This document shows, piece after piece, positions 1 through 5,791 of a stretch of DNA of 5,791 nt. Within the stretch, counting starts at the first letter, position 1. Each line of letters opens with the position of its first letter. Both the position numbers and the translations under genes were made by a program. A model generated the notes under the pieces. That model ran no database searches. It worked only from the letters and a program-made list of their open reading frames with translations, and was not told the origin of the DNA. Origin of the DNA: Candidatus Sulfotelmatobacter sp. GTDB lineage: Bacteria; Acidobacteriota; Terriglobia; Terriglobales; Acidobacteriaceae. Location: contig JASIKQ010000339.1 of assembly GCA_030049565.1 (NCBI GenBank), positions 1 to 5,791 on the forward strand, written 5' to 3'.

Positions 1-1157
1 CGCTCGAGATGGGCAAACCCTACAAAGCCGCCGTCGCCGAAGCCCAGAAGTGCGCCGGAGGTTGCCGTTTTTACGCCGAGAACGCCGAGAAGTTACTCGC
101 GGACGAGATCATCGAAACCGGAGCCCAAAAAAGTTTTGTTCGCTATCGTCCTCTCGGCCCCATTCTCGCCGTGATGCCGTGGAATTTTCCCTTCTGGCAG
201 GTGATTCGCTTCGCCGCCCCGGCGCTTATGGCGGGCAATGTTGGCTTGCTGAAACATGCATCGAATGTTCCCCAATGTGCCCTGGCCATAGAAGACATTT
301 TTCTGGACGCGGGTTTTCCCAAAGGGGCATTCCAGGCTCTGCTCATCGCATCGCAGCAAGTCGATGCCATTCTCAACGATCCGCGCGTAATGGCGGCAAC
401 CCTTACCGGAAGCGAACAGGCCGGCATTCAAGTTGGAACCGCCGCCGCGAAGCGCATCAAGAAAGTCGTCCTCGAACTCGGTGGCAGCGATCCTTTTATA
501 GTCATGCCCAGCGCCGACGTAGACGCCGCCGTCGCAACCGCAGTGCAGGCGCGCGTGCAGAACAACGGACAATCCTGCATTGCCGCCAAGCGCTTCATCG
601 TCGCCGACCCGATCGCCGCAGAGTTCGAGCGCAAATTTGTCGAGCGCATGAACAACCTGCGCATCGGCGATCCGTTCGACGAGAAAACCGAGCTTGGTCC
701 GCTATCGAGCGCTGACGCTGTGAAATCTCTTGACGAAGACGTCCAGAAAACCGTGAAGGCGGGCGCAAAGGTACTAACCGGCGGCTATCCCCTGAAACAG
801 CCGGGCAATTATTATGCGCCGACGGTGCTCACGAATATTCCTAAAGATTCTCCGGCATATAAAGAAGAATTCTTCGGTCCCGTCGCGTCCTTGTTTCGTG
901 TGAAAGATATCGATGAAGCCATCCGGCTGGCCAATGACAGCCGCTTTGGCCTTGGCGCCAGCGCCTGGACCAACGATGACCGCGAGCGCGAACGTTTCAT
1001 CAACGAAATCGAGGCGGGAATGGTGTTCATCAACAAGATGGTGGCGTCGGACCCGAAGATTCCCTTCGGCGGCGTGAAGCATTCCGGCCATGGACGGGAA
1101 CTCTCGGCCAATGGCATTCGGGAATTTATGAATATTACGGCGGTCTCGATCGGCTAG
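1..1157 (+). CDS. NAD(P)-dependent succinate-semialdehyde dehydrogenase (Sad/YneI- or GabD-like), 5' partial
   Basis: Oxidises succinate semialdehyde to succinate with NAD(P)+ in the cytoplasm, the last step of GABA degradation. The reading frame is open to the left edge (first whole codon at 3), and Leu-Glu precede the MGKP that begins at 9. LEMGKP is an internal aldehyde dehydrogenase motif, so the ATG at 9 is not the start; about 70-80 N-terminal residues are missing compared with the usual 455-460. Numbering from that Met: PWNF with the oxyanion Asn59; cofactor-site Lys82; TGSEQAG at 133-139; LELGG with general-base Glu156; NNGQSC with catalytic Cys190; EEFFGP with Glu287; and the C-terminal PFGGVKHSGHGREL. 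All catalytic residues are present. The LELGGSDPFIV stretch and the ASDPKIPFGG context resemble the Sad/YneI branch more than classical GabD. The exact aldehyde substrate is inferred from family resemblance. The gene ends with TAG at 1155-1157. Confidence 0.9.
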   Translation, partial: LEMGKPYKAAVAEAQKCAGGCRFYAENAEKLLADEIIETGAQKSFVRYRPLGPILAVMPWNFPFWQVIRFAAPALMAGNVGLLKHASNVPQCALAIEDIFLDAGFPKGAFQALLIASQQVDAILNDPRVMAATLTGSEQAGIQVGTAAAKRIKKVVLELGGSDPFIVMPSADVDAAVATAVQARVQNNGQSCIAAKRFIVADPIAAEFERKFVERMNNLRIGDPFDEKTELGPLSSADAVKSLDEDVQKTVKAGAKVLTGGYPLKQPGNYYAPTVLTNIPKDSPAYKEEFFGPVASLFRVKDIDEAIRLANDSRFGLGASAWTNDDRERERFINEIEAGMVFINKMVASDPKIPFGGVKHSGHGRELSANGIREFMNITAVSIG

Positions 1158-1253
1158 AATCCAATTCTGTCATCCCCAACAAAGCTTTTCGTTCCGAAGG
1201 AAACGGAATCCGGCTGGAGTTGCTGTTCTTGCGCTTCAATCCTCGAATATCCA

Positions 1254-1270
1254 GACACACCCCGTGTGTT
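1254..1270. repeat. Short perfect inverted repeat (hairpin) in the gap
   Basis: ACACAC at 1255-1260 and GTGTGT at 1264-1269 are perfect complements around a CCC loop, and G1254 can wobble-pair with T1270. It lies about 100 bases after the dehydrogenase stop codon and about 105 before the first permease. It could end dehydrogenase transcription, but no T-run follows, so an intrinsic terminator is not shown. An operator is the other option. Confidence 0.4.
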
Positions 1271-1365
1271 ATGTCACCTCAAAGTGCCTCCCGCAAAATA
1301 ACGCTAACCTTCCTCGCCCTCGCCAGTCGAAATACCTGCCGCCGGACTGCACCCACTCTTCGGCC

Positions 1366-1370
1366 GGAGG
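1366..1370 (+). promoter_or_regulatory. Ribosome binding site of the first permease; decides its start
   Basis: GGAGG lies 6 bases before the ATG at 1377. This favours that ATG over an in-frame TTG at 1371, which abuts the site with no spacer, and over the ATG at 1383, which is 12 bases away. Confidence 0.75.
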
Positions 1371-1376
1371 TTGCCC

Positions 1377-2633
1377 ATGCGCATGCTGCTGGATATCTTC
1401 GGTCAGACATTCCGCAGCCTCTGGGCGCACAAACTGCGTTCCTTTCTCACCATGTTTGGCATCGCGTGGGGCGTAGGCTCGCTGCTTCTGCTTGCCGGGG
1501 TGGGTGAAGGTTTTCGCAACGGCAATCGCCGGCAACTGGAAACTTTCGGCAGGAACATCATCTTTTTCTACGGCGGACGAGCGCCTGCCGTCGAAGGCAG
1601 CTTCACCTCCATGAAGTGGTTCAACCTGACATTCGACGACTACAGCGCCATTCAAAGAGAGTCGAAGCTGGCCATTCATGTCGCGCCGGTGATCGCGCGC
1701 GACGATATTCGCGCTGTCAGCGATTACACCAGTACCAACGGTCAGGTCAGCGGCGTGCCTGCAGTATTCAGCCAGGTGCGCACGATCCCTTTGCAGGTCG
1801 GCCGCTGGCTCGATGACCAGGATGATATTGAGCGCCGCCGGGTCTGCGTCTTGGGCCGCGACATGACCCGCAATTTGTTTCCCGGCCGGCCAGCGGTCGG
1901 CAACACCATCCTGCTTAACGACGTTCGCTTTCAGGTGATCGGCATGCTCTCCCTAATCGGCAACGAACAGGAAAACTCCACCAATATCCGAATTTTCGTG
2001 CCCTTTAACACTATGCGCGAATTGTTTCCCCTGAAAGGGGACAATTCCAAAGAGGGCAACGCGGTTTCCTTCATCAATTATCAGCCGCGCACCTTCGACG
2101 AAAATGAAGCGGCGAAAGCGGAGCTTCACCGCATCGTCGCAAGCAACCACGGCGGTTTCGACCCCGAAGGCAAAGATATCTGGGAAGAGTGGGACACGGT
2201 GAAGAATCAGAAAACCATGGGCAAGATTTTCACCGCCATGGATTGGTTTCTCGGCGGCGTGGGTCTGATCACGCTGGCCTTGGGCGCCATCGGCATTATT
2301 AACATCATGCTGGTCGCAGTGACCGAGCGTACCCAGGAGATCGGGCTGCGCAAAGCCCTGGGCGCGACCCGGGGCAACATTCTTTTTCAATTCTTTCTCG
2401 AAGGCGCATTCCTGACCTTGATGAGTGGGGCAGTCGGTGTGGCCGCGGCTGCGCTGGTCGTTCATTTGCTTTCGGGAATCAACCTGCCCCAAGGTTTCGA
2501 TACGCCGCGTATCGTACCTGTCTCGGCCGTCGGCGCGGTTCTCGCCCTAGCAATTGCCGGAATCTCCGCCGGTCTTTATCCAGCCCGCAAAGCCGCCATG
2601 CTCGAACCAGTTGAGGCTTTGCGCCAGGAATAA
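1377..2633 (+). CDS. ABC transporter permease, MacB/FtsX family (first of a pair)
   Basis: Inner-membrane subunit of a type VII (MacB-fold) ABC transporter, the class that moves or extracts substrates on the periplasmic side (macrolide or peptide export, lipoprotein release) rather than threading them through the membrane. The 418-residue product has a basic N-terminus ending in WAHKLRSFLTMFGIAWG, a first membrane helix at about 22-43, a periplasmic MacB-type core domain at about 45-285, and three helices at about 291-315, 337-364 and 379-402. After the second helix comes the family signature NIMLVAVTERTQEIGLRKAL (309-328), which couples to the ATPase; the C-terminus PARKAAMLEPVEALRQE is also typical. 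The length fits a stand-alone permease without the fused ATPase of true MacB. The second permease follows after 35 bases. No ATPase gene is adjacent, so the substrate cannot be told. Confidence 0.93.
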   Translation: MRMLLDIFGQTFRSLWAHKLRSFLTMFGIAWGVGSLLLLAGVGEGFRNGNRRQLETFGRNIIFFYGGRAPAVEGSFTSMKWFNLTFDDYSAIQRESKLAIHVAPVIARDDIRAVSDYTSTNGQVSGVPAVFSQVRTIPLQVGRWLDDQDDIERRRVCVLGRDMTRNLFPGRPAVGNTILLNDVRFQVIGMLSLIGNEQENSTNIRIFVPFNTMRELFPLKGDNSKEGNAVSFINYQPRTFDENEAAKAELHRIVASNHGGFDPEGKDIWEEWDTVKNQKTMGKIFTAMDWFLGGVGLITLALGAIGIINIMLVAVTERTQEIGLRKALGATRGNILFQFFLEGAFLTLMSGAVGVAAAALVVHLLSGINLPQGFDTPRIVPVSAVGAVLALAIAGISAGLYPARKAAMLEPVEALRQE

Positions 2634-2668
2634 GTCTTAGGCCAGGAGCAAACGTCCGTGGAGAAAGT

Positions 2669-3919
2669 ATGACGCGTGATCTGCTGAGAGAAGCTCTGGG
2701 CGCTATGCGGCACAACCGCCGCCGCACTGCGCTCACCATGCTGGGTATGGCCTGGGGCATCGCCACAGTCGTCATCCTGCTCGCTTTCGGATCGGGCTTC
2801 CAGCACGCCATTGCCATCATTTTCAGCTCGTGGGGTATCGATGTAATCGGGGCCTTCCCCGGGCGCACCTCGCTGCAAGTGGGCGGCGCAAAAGCGGGCA
2901 CCGAAATCCGCCTGCAACTCGCCGATGTCGATTACCTTCGCAACGAAGTGCCCATGGTCAAGGGTGTCACACCGATTATGGATAAATATAACGGCGTGAC
3001 CATCCAGCACGACACGCGCACGTTCACAAACCTATTCCTCACCGGCGTTTTTCCCGTCTACGAGCGCATTCGCGGATTCTCCGTTGCCAATGGTCGCGGC
3101 CTCAGTGAAGAAGATCAACTTCAGCGTGCCCGAGTCGCCGTCATTGGCGACGAGGCCCGCCGTAGACTTTTTTCCGGCGAGCAGCCCCTGGGCCAGAGCA
3201 TTCGCATCAATGGCCTGAGCTTTGAAGTCGTCGGCGTCTATCAGCGCAAGGTGCAGGATGGCGACAACAACGACAACAGCTTCGTCGTCATTCCGTTCAG
3301 CACCATGGGCGATCTTTACGACACGCGCTACATCACTGGAATTTTCATGGATTACGAGGGCGAGAACCACCAGCAGCTGGCGCGCGTGGTTCGCGCCGTG
3401 CTTGCCGAACATCACAACTTCCGCCCCGACGATACCCGCGCCGTCTTCATCGCCGATTTCAAACAGGACTTCGACGAGTTCTCTGTGGTGACCTCGGGGC
3501 TGAAGATTCTGCTGGCGTTTATTGGAGCACTCACCCTCGGCATTGGCGGCATCGGGCTGATGAACATCATGCTGGTTTCCGTGCAGCAGCGCACGCGCGA
3601 GATCGGAATCGAAAAAGCGCTGGGTGCGCACAAGGGTCACATTCTGTTGCAATTTCTCGCCGAGGCTTTAGCCATTACTTTTGCCGGGGGCCTGGGCGGC
3701 ATCGCCATCGCTTACCTAATCTCTTGGATTGTCGGCACTCTACCGCTGATGAGCGCCTTCGGCGACGGCCTGGAGGCGGGCGACATCCATCTCACCATCA
3801 ACCTTAGCAGTCTTGCAGTGGCGACAATCATTCTGAGTCTGGTGGGGATCGTCAGCGGCATGGTGCCCGCCATCCGCGCCGCGCGGCTGGATCCCATCGA
3901 GAGTTTGCGATACGAATAG
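2669..3919 (+). CDS. ABC transporter permease, MacB/FtsX family (second of a pair)
   Basis: This 416-residue product has the same architecture as the gene before it: N-terminal HNRRRTALTMLGMAWG leading into a membrane helix (about 22-42), a periplasmic MacB-type domain (about 45-270), and three C-terminal helices (about 277-303, 326-355 and 381-402). The signature NIMLVSVQQRTREIGIEKAL (299-318) follows the second helix, and the protein ends in AIRAARLDPIESLRYE. GGAG at 2660-2663 is 5 bases before the ATG, which supports this start. The 35-base gap to the first permease implies one transcript, and the two proteins probably form a heterodimer. They are clearly related but diverged, consistent with an old duplication. 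One oddity is Glu315 in IGIEKALGA, where the partner, and in my knowledge most of the family, has Arg. Substrate unknown; the ATPase must come from elsewhere. Confidence 0.93.
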   Translation: MTRDLLREALGAMRHNRRRTALTMLGMAWGIATVVILLAFGSGFQHAIAIIFSSWGIDVIGAFPGRTSLQVGGAKAGTEIRLQLADVDYLRNEVPMVKGVTPIMDKYNGVTIQHDTRTFTNLFLTGVFPVYERIRGFSVANGRGLSEEDQLQRARVAVIGDEARRRLFSGEQPLGQSIRINGLSFEVVGVYQRKVQDGDNNDNSFVVIPFSTMGDLYDTRYITGIFMDYEGENHQQLARVVRAVLAEHHNFRPDDTRAVFIADFKQDFDEFSVVTSGLKILLAFIGALTLGIGGIGLMNIMLVSVQQRTREIGIEKALGAHKGHILLQFLAEALAITFAGGLGGIAIAYLISWIVGTLPLMSAFGDGLEAGDIHLTINLSSLAVATIILSLVGIVSGMVPAIRAARLDPIESLRYE

Positions 3920-3980
3920 TGGGCCTCGATTCCCTCCACGACATTTCCAACCAAGACACAACGTGGAGACTGCCGCCCAC
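3919..3980. repeat. Nested inverted repeats between convergent genes; possible two-way terminator
   Basis: An outer pair, GTGGGC (3919-3924) and GCCCAC (3975-3980), encloses an inner perfect pair, CTCCACG (3934-3940) and CGTGGAG (3962-3968), around a 21-base loop. The structure starts on the last base of the permease stop codon, where a terminator for the pair is expected, and could also act on rph transcripts from the other side. There is no T-run on either side, so intrinsic termination is not demonstrated. Confidence 0.4.
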
Positions 3981-3991
3981 GGCTGTCCAGC

Positions 3992-4010
3992 GGCCCAGAC
4001 GTATCGGGCC
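3992..4010. repeat. Second inverted repeat in the convergent gap
   Basis: GGCCC (3992-3996) and GGGCC (4006-4010) form a GC-only stem with a 9-base loop, flanked by a weaker outer pair, GCTG (3982-3985) and CAGC (4012-4015). With the nested repeats just before it, this makes most of the gap between the permease and rph able to fold. No T-run follows. Confidence 0.3.
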
Positions 4011-4050
4011 CCAGCGCTTGACGACCCCTCCTGAAACTGCGGACATCTCT

Positions 4051-4788
4051 CTACTGCCGCAGCGTAATCCCGCTCAGCACTCCCTGCTGCTTGGCGATCA
4101 AAGACTGCACTCCCTGCCTCGCGAAGGCCAGCATCTTGGCGAACTGGAATTCGTCGAATGGTTGCTGTTCCGCGGTCGCCTGCACCTCCACCATCTTGTG
4201 CCCGGCAGTCATCACGAAATTCATATCGACTTCTGCGCGTGAGTCTTCTTCGTAGCAAAGATCGAGCAGTATGTCTCCATCCACGATGCCCACGCTCACC
4301 GCAGCGACGAAATCTCTAAGTGGAACCGAAGTCAACGTACCGGCCTCCACCAATTTTTCCAGTGCCAATCCGAGAGCGACGAATGCTCCGGTGATCGAAG
4401 CCGTGCGCGTGCCGCCGTCGGCTTGAATTACATCGCAATCGATCCATATGGTTCGCTCGCCGAGACGCGTCAGATCGGTTACAGCGCGCAGCGAGCGCCC
4501 GATCAGCCGTTGAATCTCGTGCGTGCGTCCGCTGGGCCGTCCTTTGGCCACTTCGCGCGGCGTGCGGGTGAGTGTAGCCCGCGGAATCATGGCGTACTCG
4601 CTGGAGATCCATCCCTTGCCCGAATTCCGCAGAAATGTCGGGACGGTTTCTTCGATCGACGCGGTGCAGATGACGCGGGTACTGCCTACTTCGATCAGCA
4701 CAGAACCTTCCGCGGTCGTAATGAAATCGGGAACGATGGAAACTGGCCGAAGCTGGTCGGGAGCGCGATTGTCAGAGCGATAGAACAT
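4051..4788 (-). CDS. rph: Ribonuclease PH
   Basis: Phosphate-dependent 3'-5' exoribonuclease that trims the 3' ends of tRNA precursors and acts on other structured RNAs; a cytoplasmic hexamer of the PNPase/exosome family. The 245-residue product is close to the usual length (about 238-260). It shows the N-terminal [21 protein letters not shown] at 40-47, the phosphate-site Arg88 in [22 protein letters not shown] at 125-129 (phosphate binding), and [10 protein letters not shown] with the metal-binding pair Asp176 and Asp182, then [10 protein letters not shown] and EVQATAE. The ATG at 4788 is the only conventional start after the in-frame stop at 4828-4830, and it places RSD near the N-terminus as in the family. 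There is no Shine-Dalgarno sequence at normal distance; the nearest, GAGGA, is 23 bases upstream inside a hairpin. The gene faces the permease pair and is divergent from the exported-protein gene. A frequent neighbour in other bacteria, rdgB, is absent downstream. Confidence 0.97.
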   Translation of the reverse strand: MFYRSDNRAPDQLRPVSIVPDFITTAEGSVLIEVGSTRVICTASIEETVPTFLRNSGKGWISSEYAMIPRATLTRTPREVAKGRPSGRTHEIQRLIGRSLRAVTDLTRLGERTIWIDCDVIQADGGTRTASITGAFVALGLALEKLVEAGTLTSVPLRDFVAAVSVGIVDGDILLDLCYEEDSRAEVDMNFVMTAGHKMVEVQATAEQQPFDEFQFAKMLAFARQGVQSLIAKQQGVLSGITLRQ

Positions 4789-4789
4789 A

Positions 4790-4819
4790 CGCGAGGATTG
4801 TAAATGATCAGTCCTCGCG
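4790..4819 (-). promoter_or_regulatory. Hairpin covering the rph translation-initiation region
   Basis: CGCGAGGA (4790-4797) and TCCTCGCG (4812-4819) are perfect complements. The stem continues inwards for two more pairs (4799-4800 with 4809-4810) after one imperfect position (4798/4811). On the rph transcript it ends one base before the AUG, and its 5' arm holds GAGGA, the only Shine-Dalgarno-like sequence nearby. It could therefore mask ribosome entry or bind a regulator; which one is inference. Confidence 0.45.
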
Positions 4820-4854
4820 GGCAGGAATCAGCGTTCGCGAACAGCACACCTGCA

Positions 4855-4860
4855 TTGACA
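4855..4860 (+). promoter_or_regulatory. Possible -35 element for the exported-protein gene
   Basis: TTGACA matches the sigma-70 -35 consensus exactly and points towards the gene at 5004. At the normal 16-18 base spacing the best -10 candidates (around 4877-4884, for example CATTTC) are poor, so the promoter is only a suggestion. If used, it would give a leader of a little over 100 bases. Confidence 0.25.
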
Positions 4861-4972
4861 GCGTGGGGATTGCTTTGCATTTCTTTACTAAATTCTCCAC
4901 AACTTCGCCAACCCTTACAGGTTTACTCCAGCAGAGAGCGGATTAAGAAACTAAGACTCTCCCAAAGAAACA

Positions 4973-4988
4973 GAAGGCCTCAGCCTTC
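4973..4988 (+). repeat. Small hairpin just before a ribosome binding site
   Basis: GAAGGC (4973-4978) and GCCTTC (4983-4988) form a perfect 6-base stem with the 4-base loop CTCA. It ends 3 bases before the GGGAGG of the exported-protein gene, so it may affect ribosome access or mRNA stability. Confidence 0.35.
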
Positions 4989-4991
4989 ACC

Positions 4992-4997
4992 GGGAGG
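4992..4997 (+). promoter_or_regulatory. Ribosome binding site of the exported-protein gene; decides its start
   Basis: GGGAGG is 6 bases before the ATG at 5004. The protein that starts there begins with a basic stretch followed by a hydrophobic segment, as expected of an export signal, which supports this start. Confidence 0.75.
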
Positions 4998-5003
4998 CGC
5001 CAC

Positions 5004-5791
5004 ATGGTCATACCTCGTCGTTCTCCTCGCTTCTTCTCAAACATTTCTGCCAACCCAACCAAAACATCTATCAGGCAAAGTCTGGCGCTGAGCGTTGCGC
5101 TGCTGCTGGCGAGTCCAGGCTTTGGACAACAAACTCCACCTCCGAGTGCGCGGTCTGAGTCGCAAGCCAATTCTCAAAAAACGACCCCATCCAAACCTAT
5201 GCCGTCCCTGACCGTGACCGTGCCTGCAGGTACGAGCCTGGCCCTGGTGCTCACGCATCCCATCCAGAGCCGCTACATTCATCGCGGCGACGATGTCTAC
5301 GCGCAAATTGTCTCTCCCATAACCAGTGGCAACGAGGTGGTCGTTCCTGCCGGAACACTCGTCAATGGGAAGTTCGACAAGCTCGGGCGGCATGGCAACC
5401 GCGGCCAACTTTACCTGCAATCGATGTCGATTGCTTTCCCCGACGGCTACGTCGTGCCCGTACCCGGACCGATTATGCTCGAGAGCAATGAAGGCTATGC
5501 CTGGAAAGATCCGGGCAGCGGCCGCGTGGCAGGACTGATTATCGGACCACTCGCGGGCGCAGGTTTGGGTGCTTTAATTGGCCACTCGGTTGCCAGCTCG
5601 CAACCGACGACTCTCACCAATACCTTTCCAGCCGGCTGCACCGGTCCACCCCCAGGATGCCTTACCTCAAGCGTGACCGGTCCTCCCGACAAAGGAAAAG
5701 ACACGGTAATCGGCGCCGCAGTTGGCTCAGGAATCGGAGTCGTGGCCGGGCTGCTTCTGGTCGGAACTTCTCATCATTTCTTCCTCGACGT
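5004..5791 (+). CDS. Exported protein with VirB10/TrbI-like beta domain and two glycine-zipper segments, 3' partial
   Basis: I do not recognise a named gene. The frame stays open to the right edge (262 whole codons, no stop), so the C-terminus is missing. In order: a long basic N-terminus (PRRSPRF, then Lys20 and Arg24); a hydrophobic stretch at about 26-38 (LALSVALLLA) with possible signal cleavage near FG-QQ at 41/42; a Pro/Ser/Gln-rich linker (42-68); and a beta-rich domain (69-155) with two PAGT motifs, at 74-77 and 115-118, the latter in VVVPAGTLVNGKFD, then SIAFPDGYVVPVPG. This resembles the pattern 'IPAGT ... G ... PdG' of the VirB10/TrbI C-terminal domain. Two glycine-rich hydrophobic segments follow (about 171-194 and 233-254), separated by a Pro-rich linker with Cys212 and Cys219. 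It probably acts in the periplasm or outer membrane. No other secretion-system genes are visible, so a role in type IV secretion is not implied. Confidence 0.75.
   Translation, partial: MVIPRRSPRFFSNISANPTKTSIRQSLALSVALLLASPGFGQQTPPPSARSESQANSQKTTPSKPMPSLTVTVPAGTSLALVLTHPIQSRYIHRGDDVYAQIVSPITSGNEVVVPAGTLVNGKFDKLGRHGNRGQLYLQSMSIAFPDGYVVPVPGPIMLESNEGYAWKDPGSGRVAGLIIGPLAGAGLGALIGHSVASSQPTTLTNTFPAGCTGPPPGCLTSSVTGPPDKGKDTVIGAAVGSGIGVVAGLLLVGTSHHFFLD

Larger units (their letters stand above)
1158..1376. other. Intergenic region between the dehydrogenase and the permease pair
   Basis: This 219-base gap contains no convincing gene. It holds an imperfect hairpin at 1190-1205 (CGTTCC, GAA loop, GGAAACG with one bulged A), the tight hairpin at 1254-1270, and the ribosome binding site of the first permease. 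I see no clear sigma-70 promoter, although the promoter of the permease pair should lie here given the distance from the dehydrogenase. Confidence 0.6.
4789..5003. other. Divergent intergenic region between rph and the exported-protein gene
   Basis: The 215 bases must hold the start signals for both genes. Visible elements are the hairpin at 4790-4819, a 10-base palindrome GTTCGCGAAC at 4833-4842, a perfect -35-like TTGACA at 4855-4860, a hairpin at 4973-4988 and a ribosome binding site at 4992-4997. The stretch from about 4865 to 4975 is more AT-rich than the genes, as promoter DNA often is. I find no gene in it. Confidence 0.6.

Noticed and set aside
9..11. ATG at 9 as the start of the dehydrogenase
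   Set aside because: Leu-Glu precede it in frame and LEMGKP is an internal family motif; a start here would leave the protein about 75 residues short.
93..572. Long open frame on the minus strand inside the dehydrogenase
   Set aside because: Antisense to a clear enzyme gene, with no recognisable domain; expected in high-G+C coding DNA.
1190..1205. Imperfect hairpin as an intrinsic terminator of the dehydrogenase gene
   Set aside because: Short stem with a bulged base and no T-run after it.
1371..1373. TTG as the start of the first permease
   Set aside because: It directly abuts GGAGG with no spacer, whereas the ATG at 1377 has ideal spacing and adds no loss of domain.
1953..2492. 179-residue open frame on the minus strand inside the first permease
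   Set aside because: Composition (rich in His, Gln, Arg) and position mirror the permease codons; no domain or ribosome binding site seen.
3032..3652. 206-residue open frame on the minus strand inside the second permease
   Set aside because: Fully antisense to a well-supported permease; no family resemblance.
3740..4258. 172-residue open frame on the minus strand spanning the end of the second permease and the end of rph
   Set aside because: It overlaps two real genes, reads rph in a wrong frame and is Arg/Gly-rich without motifs.
4804..5091. 95-codon plus-strand frame with GAGGA six bases before its ATG
   Set aside because: The spacing is good, but the GAGGA is an arm of the rph hairpin, codon use (AGA, AGG, CTA, TTA) is unlike the neighbours, no domain is seen, and it overlaps the start of the exported-protein gene by 88 bases.
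5037..5420. 127-residue minus-strand frame opposite the exported-protein gene
   Set aside because: The plus strand has a good ribosome binding site, export signal and domain pattern; the minus frame is Arg/Gly/His-rich with none.
1..5791. Mobile elements, CRISPR, tRNA or rRNA genes
   Set aside because: No transposase or integrase, no spaced direct repeats, no tRNA-like cloverleaf or rRNA sequence was found; all of the sequence is explained by five genes and three short gaps.

Overview
The window carries five protein genes and looks like ordinary chromosome of a high-G+C Gram-negative bacterium. The gene types (paired MacB-like permeases, and a secreted VirB10-like protein with glycine zippers) and the protein style suggest an Acidobacteriota member, roughly Terriglobia. 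That placement is inference from gene content only. There is no tRNA, rRNA, CRISPR array, insertion sequence or phage gene in view.

Layout. From 1 to 1157 (+) lies the 3' part of a succinate-semialdehyde dehydrogenase gene of the Sad/GabD group; its N-terminus is upstream of the window. A 219-base gap with a tight hairpin follows. From 1377 to 3919 (+) two MacB/FtsX-type ABC transporter permease genes sit 35 bases apart and almost certainly form one transcript. No ATPase or membrane-fusion (adaptor) gene is next to them. The pair then meets rph (ribonuclease PH, 4051-4788, -) tail to tail, across a 131-base gap full of inverted repeats. A 215-base divergent region separates rph from the last gene (5004 to the right edge, +). 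That gene encodes an exported protein with a VirB10/TrbI-like beta domain and two glycine-rich hydrophobic segments, and it is cut by the window edge.

How the genes work together. Only the two permeases are clearly a functional unit: each has one N-terminal membrane helix, a large periplasmic domain and three C-terminal helices, as expected for two halves of a type VII (MacB-fold) ABC transporter that uses an ATPase encoded elsewhere. The dehydrogenase (GABA/succinate-semialdehyde metabolism), rph (3' processing of tRNA) and the exported protein look like unrelated neighbours. The points most worth a second look are the VirB10-like exported protein, the ATPase-less permease pair with a charge swap in a conserved motif, and a hairpin that occupies the translation-initiation region of rph.
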